This document shows positions 1 to 9,184 of a stretch of DNA of 64,000 nucleotides, in pieces; position 1 is the first letter of the stretch, and each line of letters opens with the position of its first letter. The stretch is from Streptomyces caelestis (GTDB lineage: Bacteria > Actinomycetota > Actinomycetes > Streptomycetales > Streptomycetaceae). The stretch is from NCBI RefSeq assembly GCF_014205255.1, contig NZ_JACHNE010000001.1:3534001-3598000 (forward strand), in the 5' to 3' direction. The notes under the pieces are model-generated. The model was not told the DNA's origin. It made no database searches and saw nothing but the letters and a program-made list of their open reading frames with translations. A program made the position numbers and the translations under genes.

Positions 1-610
1 CGAGCAGCCGCTGACCGGGTCTCAGTCCGAGCTTGCGGCAGACCAGTTCGAGCTTGTCGTGCTGGGCCTGTTCGAGGGTGCTGCCGGGGCTCGGCCAGTA
101 GGCGCAGGAGTACACCATGGAGGGGCCGAGGACGATCTCGTAGAAGTCGTTGCCGACGTCGTAGTGGTGGCTGATGGCGCGTCTGTCGGTGCGCTTGGTG
201 TGCAGGTTGCGGCGGGGCCGACGGGCCTCCTCGCGGGGCGGGGCGGGCGGCAGCGGGCTCCCGGCGAGCTTGACGAGCCCGCGTACGGCGGCGCGGAACT
301 CGGGGTCGCGCAGGGCCTGGGCGAGGGTGCGGGCGTCCTCGCCGCGCTCCCAGATGTGACCGGCCAGCAGGTCGAGGGTGGTGTAGAGGTCGCCGTCGAT
401 GTCGAGATCGCCCGCCACCCAGGCCCGGGCCAGGCCGAGTTCGCCCGGCCTCCACAGCAGGCGGCGCAGGGCGCGGCGGTTGCGTACGACCAGGGCCGGC
501 GCGCCCGGCGGGCCCGCCTCCGAACCGTCCCAGGCGCGGATGCGCACGGGTGGCGGTGCTCCCAGCACCTGTGCGAAGAGGCCCTGCAGCCGCGGCGCGG
601 CGTCTGCCAT
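1..610 (-). CDS. cfa: Cyclopropane-fatty-acyl-phospholipid synthase, 3' end cut by window edge
   Basis: An open minus-strand frame starts at ATG 610 and runs off the left edge, so only about 203 N-terminal residues are visible. A GGAGGTG ribosome-binding site lies just upstream. The part just before the edge reads HYDVGNDFYEIVLGPSMVYS followed by CAYW and TLEQAQHDKLELVCRKLGL. This is the conserved start of the CFA/mycolic-acid methyltransferase fold, just before its SAM-binding glycine loop, which lies outside the window. The family uses S-adenosylmethionine to add a methylene group across the double bond of membrane phospholipid acyl chains. The N-terminal CFA domain (about residues 1-130) is also recognisable (NRRALRRLLWRPGELGLARA). 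It is separated from ndh by a terminator. Family call is firm; exact lipid substrate is not visible. Confidence 0.9.
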   Translation of the reverse strand, partial: MADAAPRLQGLFAQVLGAPPPVRIRAWDGSEAGPPGAPALVVRNRRALRRLLWRPGELGLARAWVAGDLDIDGDLYTTLDLLAGHIWERGEDARTLAQALRDPEFRAAVRGLVKLAGSPLPPAPPREEARRPRRNLHTKRTDRRAISHHYDVGNDFYEIVLGPSMVYSCAYWPSPGSTLEQAQHDKLELVCRKLGLRPGQRLL

Positions 611-743
611 GGTGTACACCTCCGTGACGGAGAATCCCGGAATGTCCGACACCACGTAAACACCTGCGGGGCCATGGCGCAGTCCCCGGCACGCGTCACG
701 TCTGGGCAAAACCACTACCCAGGGGGAACGCCGCGGGAAACGC

Positions 744-783
744 CGAAGGACCTCCCGCACCACGGATGGCGGGAGGTCCTTCG
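744..783 (-). terminator. Terminator downstream of ndh
   Basis: A perfect 15-bp stem (744-758 with 769-783) and a 10-nt loop sit 24 bp after the ndh stop. There is no long U tract, which is common in Streptomyces. It should separate ndh from cfa. Confidence 0.8.
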
Positions 784-806
784 TCAAGCGGGGGAGCGAC
801 CGGAGG

Positions 807-2219
807 TCAGGAGGCCTTGGCCTTCTCCTCGGTCTTCTCCTTGGCCTTCGCCTCGGTCTTCTCCTTCGGCGCGGAGGCGACCGGGGCCGGCTTCGCGGCC
901 TCGTAGAACTCCTCGCGCGGCGTCTCGATGGCGCCGAGCGAGACGACCTCGCGCTTGAGGAACATGCCGAGCGTCCAGTCGGCGAAGACGCGGATCTTGC
1001 GGTTCCAGGTCGGCATCGCCATGCCGTGGTAGCCACGGTGCATGTACCAGGCGAGACGGCCCTTGAGCTTGATCTTCATCTTGCCCATGACGATCATCGC
1101 GACGCCCTTGTGGAGGCCGAGACCGGCCACCGCTCCCTTGTTGGCGTGGGAGTAGTCCTTCTGCGGGAAGCCCCGCATGCCGGACAGGACGTTGTCGCCG
1201 AGGACCCGGGCCTGACGCAGCGCGTGCTGCGCGTTCGGCGGGCACCAGGCGTTCTCGTTGCCCGCCTTGCGGCCGACGAGGTCCGGGACCTGGGCGTTGT
1301 CGCCCGCGGCCCAGATGTAGTCGGTGCCCTTGACCTGGAGCGTGGTCTCGCAGTCGACGTGGCCGCGGGGCCCGAGGGGCAGGCCGTAGCGGGAGAGGAC
1401 CGGGTTGGGCTTGACGCCGGCGGTCCAGACGATCGTGTTGGAGTCGACCTCGAGGCCGTTCTTCAGCACCACGTGGCCGTCGACGCAGGAGTCCATGGAG
1501 GTGGACAGGTAGACCTCGACGCCGCGGCCCTCGAGGTGCTCCTTGCCGTACTTGCCGAGCTTGGGACCGACCTCGGGGAGGATCTTGTCGGCGGCGTCGA
1601 CCAGGATGAAGCGCATGTCCTCACGGGACACGTTCTTGTAGTACTTCGCCGCGTCGCGGGCCATGTCCTCGACCTCGCCGATGGTCTCCGCACCGGCGAA
1701 ACCGCCACCCACGAAGACGAAGGTGAGCGCCTTGCGGCGGATCTCCTCGTCGTTGGTGGAGTCGGCCTTGTCGAGCTGCTCGAGGACGTGGTTGCGCAGG
1801 CCGATGGCCTCCTCGATGCCCTTCATGCCGATGCCCTGCTCGGCGAGGCCGGGGATCGGGAAGGTGCGGGAGACCGCGCCGAGCGCGACGACCAGATAGT
1901 CGAAGGGCAGCTCGTACGCCTCGCCGACCAGCGGCGCTACGCGAGCGACCTTGCGGTCCTGGTCGATGGTGGTGACCCGGCCGGTGAGGACCTCCGCCTT
2001 CGGCAGCACGCGTCGCAGCGGGACGACGACGTGGCGCGGGGAGATGTTGCCGGCGGCGGCTTCGGGGAGGAAGGGCTGGTAGGTCATGTACGACCGGGGG
2101 TCGACGACCGTGACGGTCGCCTCGCCGTAGCGCATCTTCTTGAGAATGCGCCGAGCTGCGTACAGGCCTACGTACCCACCGCCTACTACGAGGATCCTGG
2201 GACGCTCCGTGGTGCTCAT
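807..2219 (-). CDS. ndh: Type II NADH dehydrogenase (NDH-2)
   Basis: 470 residues. It oxidises NADH and passes electrons to menaquinone without pumping protons, at the inner face of the membrane. An FAD-binding Rossmann motif VVGGGYVGLYAARRI is at the N-terminus, a second dinucleotide motif FVGGGFAGAET is near residue 170, and the C-terminal FAD contact WAAGDNAQVPD is near residue 310. The C-terminal tail is Lys/Glu/Ala-rich and probably flexible. The start ATG 2219 has no clear ribosome-binding site, but a GATACT -10-like box lies 7 nt before it, so a leaderless mRNA is possible. A Rex-like site about 320 bp upstream suggests control by the NADH/NAD+ ratio. Family call is secure. Confidence 0.93.
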   Translation of the reverse strand: MSTTERPRILVVGGGYVGLYAARRILKKMRYGEATVTVVDPRSYMTYQPFLPEAAAGNISPRHVVVPLRRVLPKAEVLTGRVTTIDQDRKVARVAPLVGEAYELPFDYLVVALGAVSRTFPIPGLAEQGIGMKGIEEAIGLRNHVLEQLDKADSTNDEEIRRKALTFVFVGGGFAGAETIGEVEDMARDAAKYYKNVSREDMRFILVDAADKILPEVGPKLGKYGKEHLEGRGVEVYLSTSMDSCVDGHVVLKNGLEVDSNTIVWTAGVKPNPVLSRYGLPLGPRGHVDCETTLQVKGTDYIWAAGDNAQVPDLVGRKAGNENAWCPPNAQHALRQARVLGDNVLSGMRGFPQKDYSHANKGAVAGLGLHKGVAMIVMGKMKIKLKGRLAWYMHRGYHGMAMPTWNRKIRVFADWTLGMFLKREVVSLGAIETPREEFYEAAKPAPVASAPKEKTEAKAKEKTEEKAKAS

Positions 2220-2461
2220 GCCATCGAGTATCCACCCGCCTCAGGGGGGTAGCTCGTGCGCCCCTTCACAAGCTCCGTCGGGGGGTGTGTTATCCTCCGC
2301 GACTCCCGTGATCCATGTCATGGTGACAAGCGGGCTCCTTTGTGCACGGCGGGCCGTTGTCAATGCCGCGTGAGCTGCCTCTCTGGCCCGCGGACCCCCC
2401 TGTGAGACCCCCGTCGAACCCTCCTCCGGCCATCCGCCCGGGCGCACCCATACCATGCTTC

Positions 2462-2514
2462 TGAACATGTTCAAAGGGTCATCAGGCCCCCAGAAGGGTC
2501 AACGTGACCCTTCT
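2462..2514. promoter_or_regulatory. Two adjacent palindromes upstream of ndh
   Basis: A perfect 12-bp palindrome TGAACATGTTCA at 2462-2473 is followed by an inverted repeat AGAAGGGTC (2492-2500) / GACCCTTCT (2506-2514). An AAAGGGTCA copy at 2473-2481 repeats the second motif. They look like operators for unknown factors. The first has GAAC/GTTC arms but only a 2-bp gap, so it does not fit the actinobacterial LexA box (4-bp gap). Confidence 0.45.
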
Positions 2515-2538
2515 CTTCGCCCTGGAGTGCCGAATTCC

Positions 2539-2556
2539 TTGTGAAGAACTTCACGA
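2539..2556. promoter_or_regulatory. Rex-like operator (ROP) upstream of ndh
   Basis: TTGTGAAgaacTTCACGA matches the Streptomyces Rex consensus TTGTGAA-N4-TTCACAA at 13 of 14 fixed positions. Rex is an NADH/NAD+-sensing repressor of respiratory genes, so a site in front of an NADH dehydrogenase gene makes biological sense. The 320-bp distance to the ndh start is long and implies an upstream promoter. Confidence 0.6.
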
Positions 2557-2704
2557 ACTTTTCCGGGGGACTGCTTCCGGAGGCTCACACGAGTCCCCCG
2601 GACCCGCTCAAACGTGATCCATGCCTGCTCAGAAGCGGCCGGGGCGACGGACCGCGCGATGCCGTCGAGGATCGCCCACGAACGCGACTCCCGACAGATG
2701 CCAT

Positions 2705-2727
2705 GTGTACACGTGGACGCGTACACT
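2705..2727 (+). promoter_or_regulatory. Leaderless promoter with TGTACA-type operator of the antitoxin gene
   Basis: The palindrome GTGTACAC (2705-2712) contains the TGTACA core known as the YefM/YoeB operator hexamer, and a near copy CGTACA (2720-2725) lies 14 bp downstream. The -10 box TACACT (2722-2727) overlaps the second copy and ends 6 nt before the ATG at 2734. Transcription would start at or near the first codon, and the antitoxin would repress its own promoter. Confidence 0.6.
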
Positions 2728-2733
2728 GGCTTC

Positions 2734-3006
2734 ATGACTGAGAACACCGTGACCGTACGGGAAGCCCGCGCGCACCTCGCCGACCACATCAACCGGGCTG
2801 AGGAAGGCGTCCCGACCGTCATCACGCGCAATGGCGCTCCGGTGGCCGCCGTGGTGCCGATCTCGGACTTCGAAGCGTTGGAGGAGGCGGCCGACGTGAT
2901 GTTGGCGCGTGAAGCCGAAGCGATCCTGGCCGAGGGCGGCACCACGGTGACGATGGCCGAACTGCTGGCGGACCTGTTCACCGAGCGGGACGGCGAGGCG
3001 GCGTGA
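2734..3006 (+). CDS. Phd/YefM-family antitoxin
   Basis: 90 residues from ATG 2734. The N-terminus (VTVREARAHLADHINRAEEG then PTVITRNGAPVAAVVPISDF) is the DNA-binding Phd/YefM fold. The C-terminal third (ELLADLFTERDGEAA) is acidic and likely wraps the toxin. It should neutralise the downstream RelE-type toxin and autorepress the operon. An in-frame upstream ATG at 2614 exists, but the 2734 start is preferred: it begins exactly where the family fold begins and lies 6 nt past a -10 box. Its stop overlaps the toxin start as GTGA. Confidence 0.88.
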   Translation: MTENTVTVREARAHLADHINRAEEGVPTVITRNGAPVAAVVPISDFEALEEAADVMLAREAEAILAEGGTTVTMAELLADLFTERDGEAA

Positions 3007-3272
3007 AGTACGCCTTCCGGTTCACCACGGCGGCACAGCGGCAACTCCGGGCCCTCAGCCGTCCCGATGCCATGCGTATCCTGACCGCGTTGACCGCACT
3101 CGGTGACGACCCGTACCGCCAGGACGCCGACGTCAAGAAACTCACCGGACCGTCGGAGCTCTACCGGCTCCGGGTCGGAAGCTACCGGGTCGCCTACCAG
3201 ATCAACGACGGTGAACTCGTCGTCCTCGTCGTCAAGGTGGGCGACCGGCGGGACGTCTACCGAAACCTGTGA
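3003..3272 (+). CDS. RelE/ParE-superfamily toxin
   Basis: 89 residues from GTG 3003, overlapping the antitoxin stop (GTGA), so translation is coupled. The sequence has the RelE-type layout: an N-terminal helix pair (AAQRQLRALSRPDAMRI), the DVKKLTG segment, then the beta-hairpin YRLRVGSYRVAYQI and a C-terminal DRRDVYRNL with basic and aromatic residues. RelE-like members cleave mRNA on the ribosome and ParE-like members poison gyrase. Pairing with a Phd/YefM antitoxin favours the RelE activity, but this is inference. Confidence 0.87.
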   Translation: MKYAFRFTTAAQRQLRALSRPDAMRILTALTALGDDPYRQDADVKKLTGPSELYRLRVGSYRVAYQINDGELVVLVVKVGDRRDVYRNL

Positions 3273-3309
3273 CGCCCCGCCCGACACCACCACAGCCGGG
3301 CCCCGCCCC

Positions 3310-4263
3310 TCAGCGCGCCTCGCTCGCCGCGTCATGAGCTATCCCGTCGAGGATGTCGTGCTCGCTCACCACGACCTCCTCCGCGCCGATCCGCTCCATG
3401 ATCGACAGCAGCACGAGGGCCCCCGCCCCGATCACGTCGACCCGGCCCGGGTGCATGGAGGGCACGGCCGCGCGCTCGGCGTGCGTGGAGCGCAGCAGCC
3501 ACTCGGTGATCTCGCGGACCTTCTCGCGGGAGACGCGGGAGTGGTGGATGGCGGCCGAGTCGTACTCCGGCAGCTCCTGGGCGATCGCCGACACGGTCGT
3601 CACGGACCCGGCCAGGCCGACCAGCGTGCGGGCCTCGCGCAGCGGGACCGTCTCCTCGGCGAGGTCGAGGGCGGCCTCGATGTCCGCCCGCATGGCCGCG
3701 ATCTGCTCCTCGGCCGGCGGGTCGGTCACGGCCCCGTCCCGGACCAGGTGCCGCTCGGTCATGCGGACACAGCCGATGTCCACCGAGCGTGCCGCGCGGA
3801 CATGGTCGTCGCCGAGGACGAACTCGGTCGAGCCGCCGCCGATGTCCACCACGAGGTAGGGCTTCGCGAGGTGGTCGCGCCCGGCGAGCTCCTTGGTGGC
3901 GCCGGTGAAGGAGAACTCGGCCTCCTGGTCCCCGGAGATCACCTCGGGCTCGACGCCCAGGATGTCCAGTACGCCGCGCACGAACTCGTCCCGGTTCTCG
4001 GCGTCCCGGGAGGCGGAGGTCGCCACGAACCGCAGCCGTTCCGCCCCGTGCTCCTTGATGATCCCGGCGTACTCGCGACAGGCCGCGAAGGTCCGCTGGA
4101 GCGCTTCGGGGGCGAGCCGGCCGGTGCGGTCGACGCCCTGCCCGAGCCGCACGATCGTCATACGGCGGTCCAGGTCGACCAGCTCACCGGTGGCCGGGTC
4201 CGCGTCGGCGACCAGGAGCCGGATGGAGTTCGTACCGCAGTCCACGGCGGCGACGCGGGTCAC
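3310..4263 (-). CDS. ppx: Ppx/GppA-family exopolyphosphatase
   Basis: 317 residues from GTG 4263. The ASKHA-fold phosphate motifs are present: DCGTNSIRLLV at the N-terminus, then YLVVDIGGGSTEFVLG in the middle and LVGLAGSVTTVSAIA later. It should hydrolyse inorganic polyphosphate or pppGpp in the cytoplasm. Its length fits the short actinobacterial Ppx form without an HD domain. A longer reading frame upstream (to 4398) is low-complexity and overlaps the previous gene. The GTG overlaps the DUF501 stop as GTGA, so I chose it. It converges with the RelE-type toxin, 37 bp away. Confidence 0.9.
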   Translation of the reverse strand: MTRVAAVDCGTNSIRLLVADADPATGELVDLDRRMTIVRLGQGVDRTGRLAPEALQRTFAACREYAGIIKEHGAERLRFVATSASRDAENRDEFVRGVLDILGVEPEVISGDQEAEFSFTGATKELAGRDHLAKPYLVVDIGGGSTEFVLGDDHVRAARSVDIGCVRMTERHLVRDGAVTDPPAEEQIAAMRADIEAALDLAEETVPLREARTLVGLAGSVTTVSAIAQELPEYDSAAIHHSRVSREKVREITEWLLRSTHAERAAVPSMHPGRVDVIGAGALVLLSIMERIGAEEVVVSEHDILDGIAHDAASEAR

Positions 4264-4790
4264 TGGGCGTCCTCCTCGGCGGCCGCCACGCACGGGCCCT
4301 TGAGCCACCACTCCGGCAGCATCCCGATGGCCTCGTCCCCGAGCGGGTTCACCCCGGGCCCCGCGGCCAGCGAGTGCGCCACCAGCACGTGCAGGCACTT
4401 CACCCGGTCCGGCATGCCGCCCGCGCTCGGGAAGTTCTTCAGCTCCTCGATCTCGTCACGGCGCCGGATGTAGTCCTCGTGCGCCGCTTGATACGCCGCC
4501 GCCAGCTCCGGGTCCGAGGCCAGCCGCTCGGTCATCTCCTTCATCACGCCGTTCGCCTCCAGCGTGCCGATGGCCGAGGCGGCGCGCGGGCACGTCAGGT
4601 AGTACAGCGTGGGGAACGGCGTCCCGTCCGGCAGCCGCGGGGCCGTCTCGACGACGTCGGGCTGCCCGCACGGGCACCGGTGCGCGATCGCGCGCAGACC
4701 GCGCGGGGGCCGGCCGAGCTGCTGCTTGAAGGCCTCGACGTCCGCGTCGGTGGGCTCGGTGCGCGGAGTGGTCGGCGGGGGCGTTTCCAT
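4260..4790 (-). CDS. DUF501 family protein
   Basis: 176 residues. The pattern CPCGQPDVVETAPRLPDGTPF followed by PTLYYLTCP is typical of DUF501, an actinobacterial family of unknown role. The cysteines in CPCG and TCP and the histidine in HRC could bind metal, which is inference. It lies between divIC and ppx with an overlapping stop/start, a gene order that is conserved in actinobacteria from memory. It is likely part of one eno-divIC-DUF501-ppx transcript. Confidence 0.85.
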   Translation of the reverse strand: METPPPTTPRTEPTDADVEAFKQQLGRPPRGLRAIAHRCPCGQPDVVETAPRLPDGTPFPTLYYLTCPRAASAIGTLEANGVMKEMTERLASDPELAAAYQAAHEDYIRRRDEIEELKNFPSAGGMPDRVKCLHVLVAHSLAAGPGVNPLGDEAIGMLPEWWLKGPCVAAAEEDAQ

Positions 4791-4851
4791 GACTGTGTTC
4801 AGGCTGTCTTTCTCTGGGTTCGGGTCACTGGGGCACTGGCTGGGTCCGGGT

Positions 4852-5328
4852 TCACCGGTCGGAGGCGTCGGCCTTGTCGACCCCGTCCCAGACGTTCGAG
4901 TACCAGGGGCGGTCGGCCGCCCCGAGGTCGGCGCGCGACTGCCGCGCCGCGTGCGGGTCGACGACGATGAACCCCGTCTCCCCCGGCATGACGTAGTGCA
5001 ACCGCTTCCGGATCTGCTGCTCCGCGTACGCGTCGTCCTGCCAGCGCGCCTTCTGGTCGCGCAGCCGTTCGACGCGCTGCCGGGCCTGCTGCTGTTCGCG
5101 CTGGAGGTCGTCGATCTCGGCCCGCTGCGAGACGTACTCCCGCATCGGGTAGGCCAGGGCCACTATCAGCGAGCACATCACCAGGGCGAGCAGCGCGGCC
5201 CGGCCGGTCAGCCGGGAGCGGCGGGCCTGGCGCTTGGTCTGGGAGCGGTAGACCCGGGCCGCGGTCTGCTCACCGAGCAGCCGGATCCTGGTCGCGGTGG
5301 AGAACCGGTCCCGGTCCTTCACGGCCAT
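4852..5328 (-). CDS. divIC: DivIC/FtsB-family septum formation initiator
   Basis: 158 residues. A basic cytoplasmic N-terminus is followed by one transmembrane helix (about 42-60, ALLALVMCSLIVALAYPM). Next come a periplasm-facing coiled coil (about 66-95, AEIDDLQREQQQARQRVERL) and the family motif IRKRLHYVMPGETGFIVVDP. It should pair with FtsL/FtsQ in the divisome; in Streptomyces this complex is needed for sporulation septa rather than for viability. It follows eno with a hairpin in the 104-bp gap and precedes DUF501 by 61 bp. Confidence 0.9.
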   Translation of the reverse strand: MAVKDRDRFSTATRIRLLGEQTAARVYRSQTKRQARRSRLTGRAALLALVMCSLIVALAYPMREYVSQRAEIDDLQREQQQARQRVERLRDQKARWQDDAYAEQQIRKRLHYVMPGETGFIVVDPHAARQSRADLGAADRPWYSNVWDGVDKADASDR

Positions 5329-5362
5329 GTCTGTCCGCCTCCCGCTCCACCGTCATACGCGC

Positions 5363-5405
5363 GTACGTCCCCGGACACGGTACGGGACCGGGTACGGGGA
5401 CGTAC
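5363..5405 (-). terminator. Hairpin between eno and divIC
   Basis: An 11-bp perfect inverted repeat (5363-5373 GTACGTCCCCG with 5395-5405) and a 21-nt loop. It may partly terminate the highly expressed eno transcript or protect its 3' end, allowing lower expression of divIC. Confidence 0.55.
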
Positions 5406-5432
5406 GTACGACGCTGCCTCTTACGGCTCGGG

Positions 5433-6797
<1,365 letters not shown>

Positions 6798-6901
6798 CTA
6801 ACCGGCTCCGGGCGATCGGCCACCGGGTCGCCCACCCCATGGACAGAACCGAGAGTAAATTGTTTCCGAACTGAACAAAGCCGGATCGCAAAGACCGGCA
6901 G

Positions 6902-6949
6902 AAAAAACCCCGCCCCGGTGCGCACGGGGGATGACGCACCGGGGCGGGG
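6902..6949 (-). terminator. Strong intrinsic terminator of rpfA
   Basis: A perfect 15-bp GC stem (6908-6922 with 6935-6949), a 12-nt loop and a T6 tract on the minus strand. It lies 30 bp past the rpfA stop and insulates eno. Confidence 0.92.
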
Positions 6950-6978
6950 AGCCCGTGGGGACGGGGAGGGGCCGCTGC

Positions 6979-7850
<872 letters not shown>

Positions 7851-7927
7851 GCGACGACTGTTCCCGTGCGGCCGCTGGCAGGATTCGGCGTTGCGGCAGC
7901 CGGGGCTCGCGGTGACGAGCGGTCACG

Positions 7928-7957
7928 ACCGTAGACATGCGATCCGCGGAATTTCAA
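7928..7957 (-). promoter_or_regulatory. Promoter of the rpfA riboswitch transcript
   Basis: On the minus strand, -35 TTGAAA (7957-7952), an 18-bp spacer and -10 TACGGT (7933-7928) fit a housekeeping-sigma promoter. It gives a leader of about 250 nt that includes the whole riboswitch. Confidence 0.6.
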
Positions 7958-8081
7958 AGACGATCAGGGCTTCTGAGATCTATCTCTCAGCGACCTAAAA
8001 GCGACATTCAGCGCAAAAGGCGACGTCAACTCGGGTGGTTTCGGGGTGACTTCCGCCCCCGTTTCCGGACTGCCCCACCGG

Positions 8082-9041
8082 CTACTCGCCGTCCGCTTCG
8101 ACCCCTACCGTGAGCTTCTGACCGGGGCGGATGAGGTTCGGGTCGACGCCGACGGCGGCCTGGTTCCCGGCGTAGAGCGCGTGCCATCCGCCGCTGAGGT
8201 CAAGGGAGTCGGCGATGGACCAGAGGCTGTCGCCGGGGCGCACGGTGTAGGAGCCGTCCGGCGCCTCGCGCGAGGCGTCGCCGCCGCGCGATGCGTGCCG
8301 GCCCGTGGATTCGTCCGTACGGCCGTCCGCGGGTGCGGGCTTCTCGTCGGCGCCGGGGCCGCGATGGCGGCCGGAGCCGGTGTCGGTCAGGGCCGAAGAG
8401 TCGTCGTCCTGCTGGGAATTGCCGGACTCGCCACTCTCGGAAGTGGCCGGGAGGGAGCTGTCGGGCTCCTGGTCTCGCGACTGATCCCGTGTCGAGGAAT
8501 CAATAGAATCGGATGACTTGTCGGACTTGGCGGTTTTGTCCTGCGAGGTCGACGGTGCGTCAGGGGACGGCGACGAGGACGGAGAAGACGAAGGAGACGA
8601 CTCGACGGAGTCGAGCAATCCGGGCGAGTCCGTCGGAGTCGACGAGTCGGACGTGCCCGGATCCTTGTCCTGCTGGAGGCCGGAGAGCAGCCCGCAGGTG
8701 CGCCACGCGCCGACCCCCTGGTCGGCGAGGATTCTCTCGGCCACGGCTATCTGCTGGGACCGGCTGGCCAGGTCGGCACTCGGGGCGTAGTCGAGGCCGC
8801 CGTGGTTCTCCCAGTCCTCCTGGGACAACTGGAGGCCGCCGAAGTATCCGTTGCCGGTGTTCTGGCTCCAGGCGCCGCCCGTCTCGCAGTCCGCGACCCG
8901 GTCCCAGGTCGTGCCGTCGGCCGCGCTGGCGCCGGAGGCTCCGAGGAGCGGGATCGCGATGGCGGAGCCGGTCACTCCGGCCGCGACGAGGAGAGCCGGA
9001 GCCTGGCGGGGGCGACGGTGCCGACCGTTCCCGGAGAGCAT
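8082..9041 (-). CDS. rpfB: Second resuscitation-promoting factor with long Ser/Asp linker and LysM
   Basis: 319 residues. Signal peptide (about 1-41, SGASAADG), Rpf lysozyme-like domain (about 42-115) with Glu53 in ADCETGGAW and NTGNGYFGGLQLS. A roughly 140-residue linker rich in Ser, Asp and Pro follows (about 120-260), then a C-terminal LysM domain (YTVRPGDSLWSIADSL to LIRPGQKLTV). It is a secreted or wall-bound peptidoglycan hydrolase. It resembles rpfA but has its own promoter and no riboswitch leader. The linker is much longer than that of rpfA, which should extend it further into the wall. The name follows position and family only. Confidence 0.92.
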   Translation of the reverse strand: MLSGNGRHRRPRQAPALLVAAGVTGSAIAIPLLGASGASAADGTTWDRVADCETGGAWSQNTGNGYFGGLQLSQEDWENHGGLDYAPSADLASRSQQIAVAERILADQGVGAWRTCGLLSGLQQDKDPGTSDSSTPTDSPGLLDSVESSPSSSPSSSPSPDAPSTSQDKTAKSDKSSDSIDSSTRDQSRDQEPDSSLPATSESGESGNSQQDDDSSALTDTGSGRHRGPGADEKPAPADGRTDESTGRHASRGGDASREAPDGSYTVRPGDSLWSIADSLDLSGGWHALYAGNQAAVGVDPNLIRPGQKLTVGVEADGE

Positions 9042-9108
9042 ACGGAGACCTTTCGCGAGACAGCAGTGACCGGCGCGGCGCAGGGTGCCCGGGCCGCGCT
9101 GATGGGTG

Positions 9109-9140
9109 AACGTATCGGCAGACGATCACTTGTCACAAGT
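9109..9140 (-). promoter_or_regulatory. rpfB promoter with overlapping palindromic operator
   Basis: Minus-strand -35 TTGTGA (9138-9133), an 18-bp spacer and -10 TACGTT (9114-9109). The 13-bp palindrome ACTTGT-c-ACAAGT (9128-9140) covers the -35 box, so a repressor bound there would block transcription. The factor is unknown. Confidence 0.5.
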
Positions 9141-9184
9141 TCATGCCGCGCAGATCACGTGAAGATCACAGTGCTGACGGCGTG

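Larger units (their letters stand above)
2220..2733. other. 514-bp regulatory intergenic region between ndh and the toxin-antitoxin operon
   Basis: No convincing gene; short frames here lack family features. It holds several dyads: TGAACATGTTCA (2462-2473), GGGTCA-acg-TGACCC within a 9-bp-stem repeat (2492-2514), a Rex-like site (2539-2556) and the antitoxin operator (2705-2726). It is the shared control region of two divergent transcription units. Confidence 0.7.

Noticed and set aside
2462-2473. TGAACATGTTCA as a LexA (SOS) box
   Set aside because: The arms GAAC/GTTC are separated by 2 bp; the actinobacterial SOS box needs 4 bp.
2499-3335. Long minus-strand open frame antisense to the toxin-antitoxin genes
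   Set aside because: Composition is that of an antisense shadow, with no family features, while the plus strand carries two recognisable, overlapping toxin-antitoxin genes.
7973-7990. CTGAGA-tctatc-TCTCAG as a terminator of rpfB
   Set aside because: Only a 6-bp stem, AT-containing, with no U tract; too weak to call.
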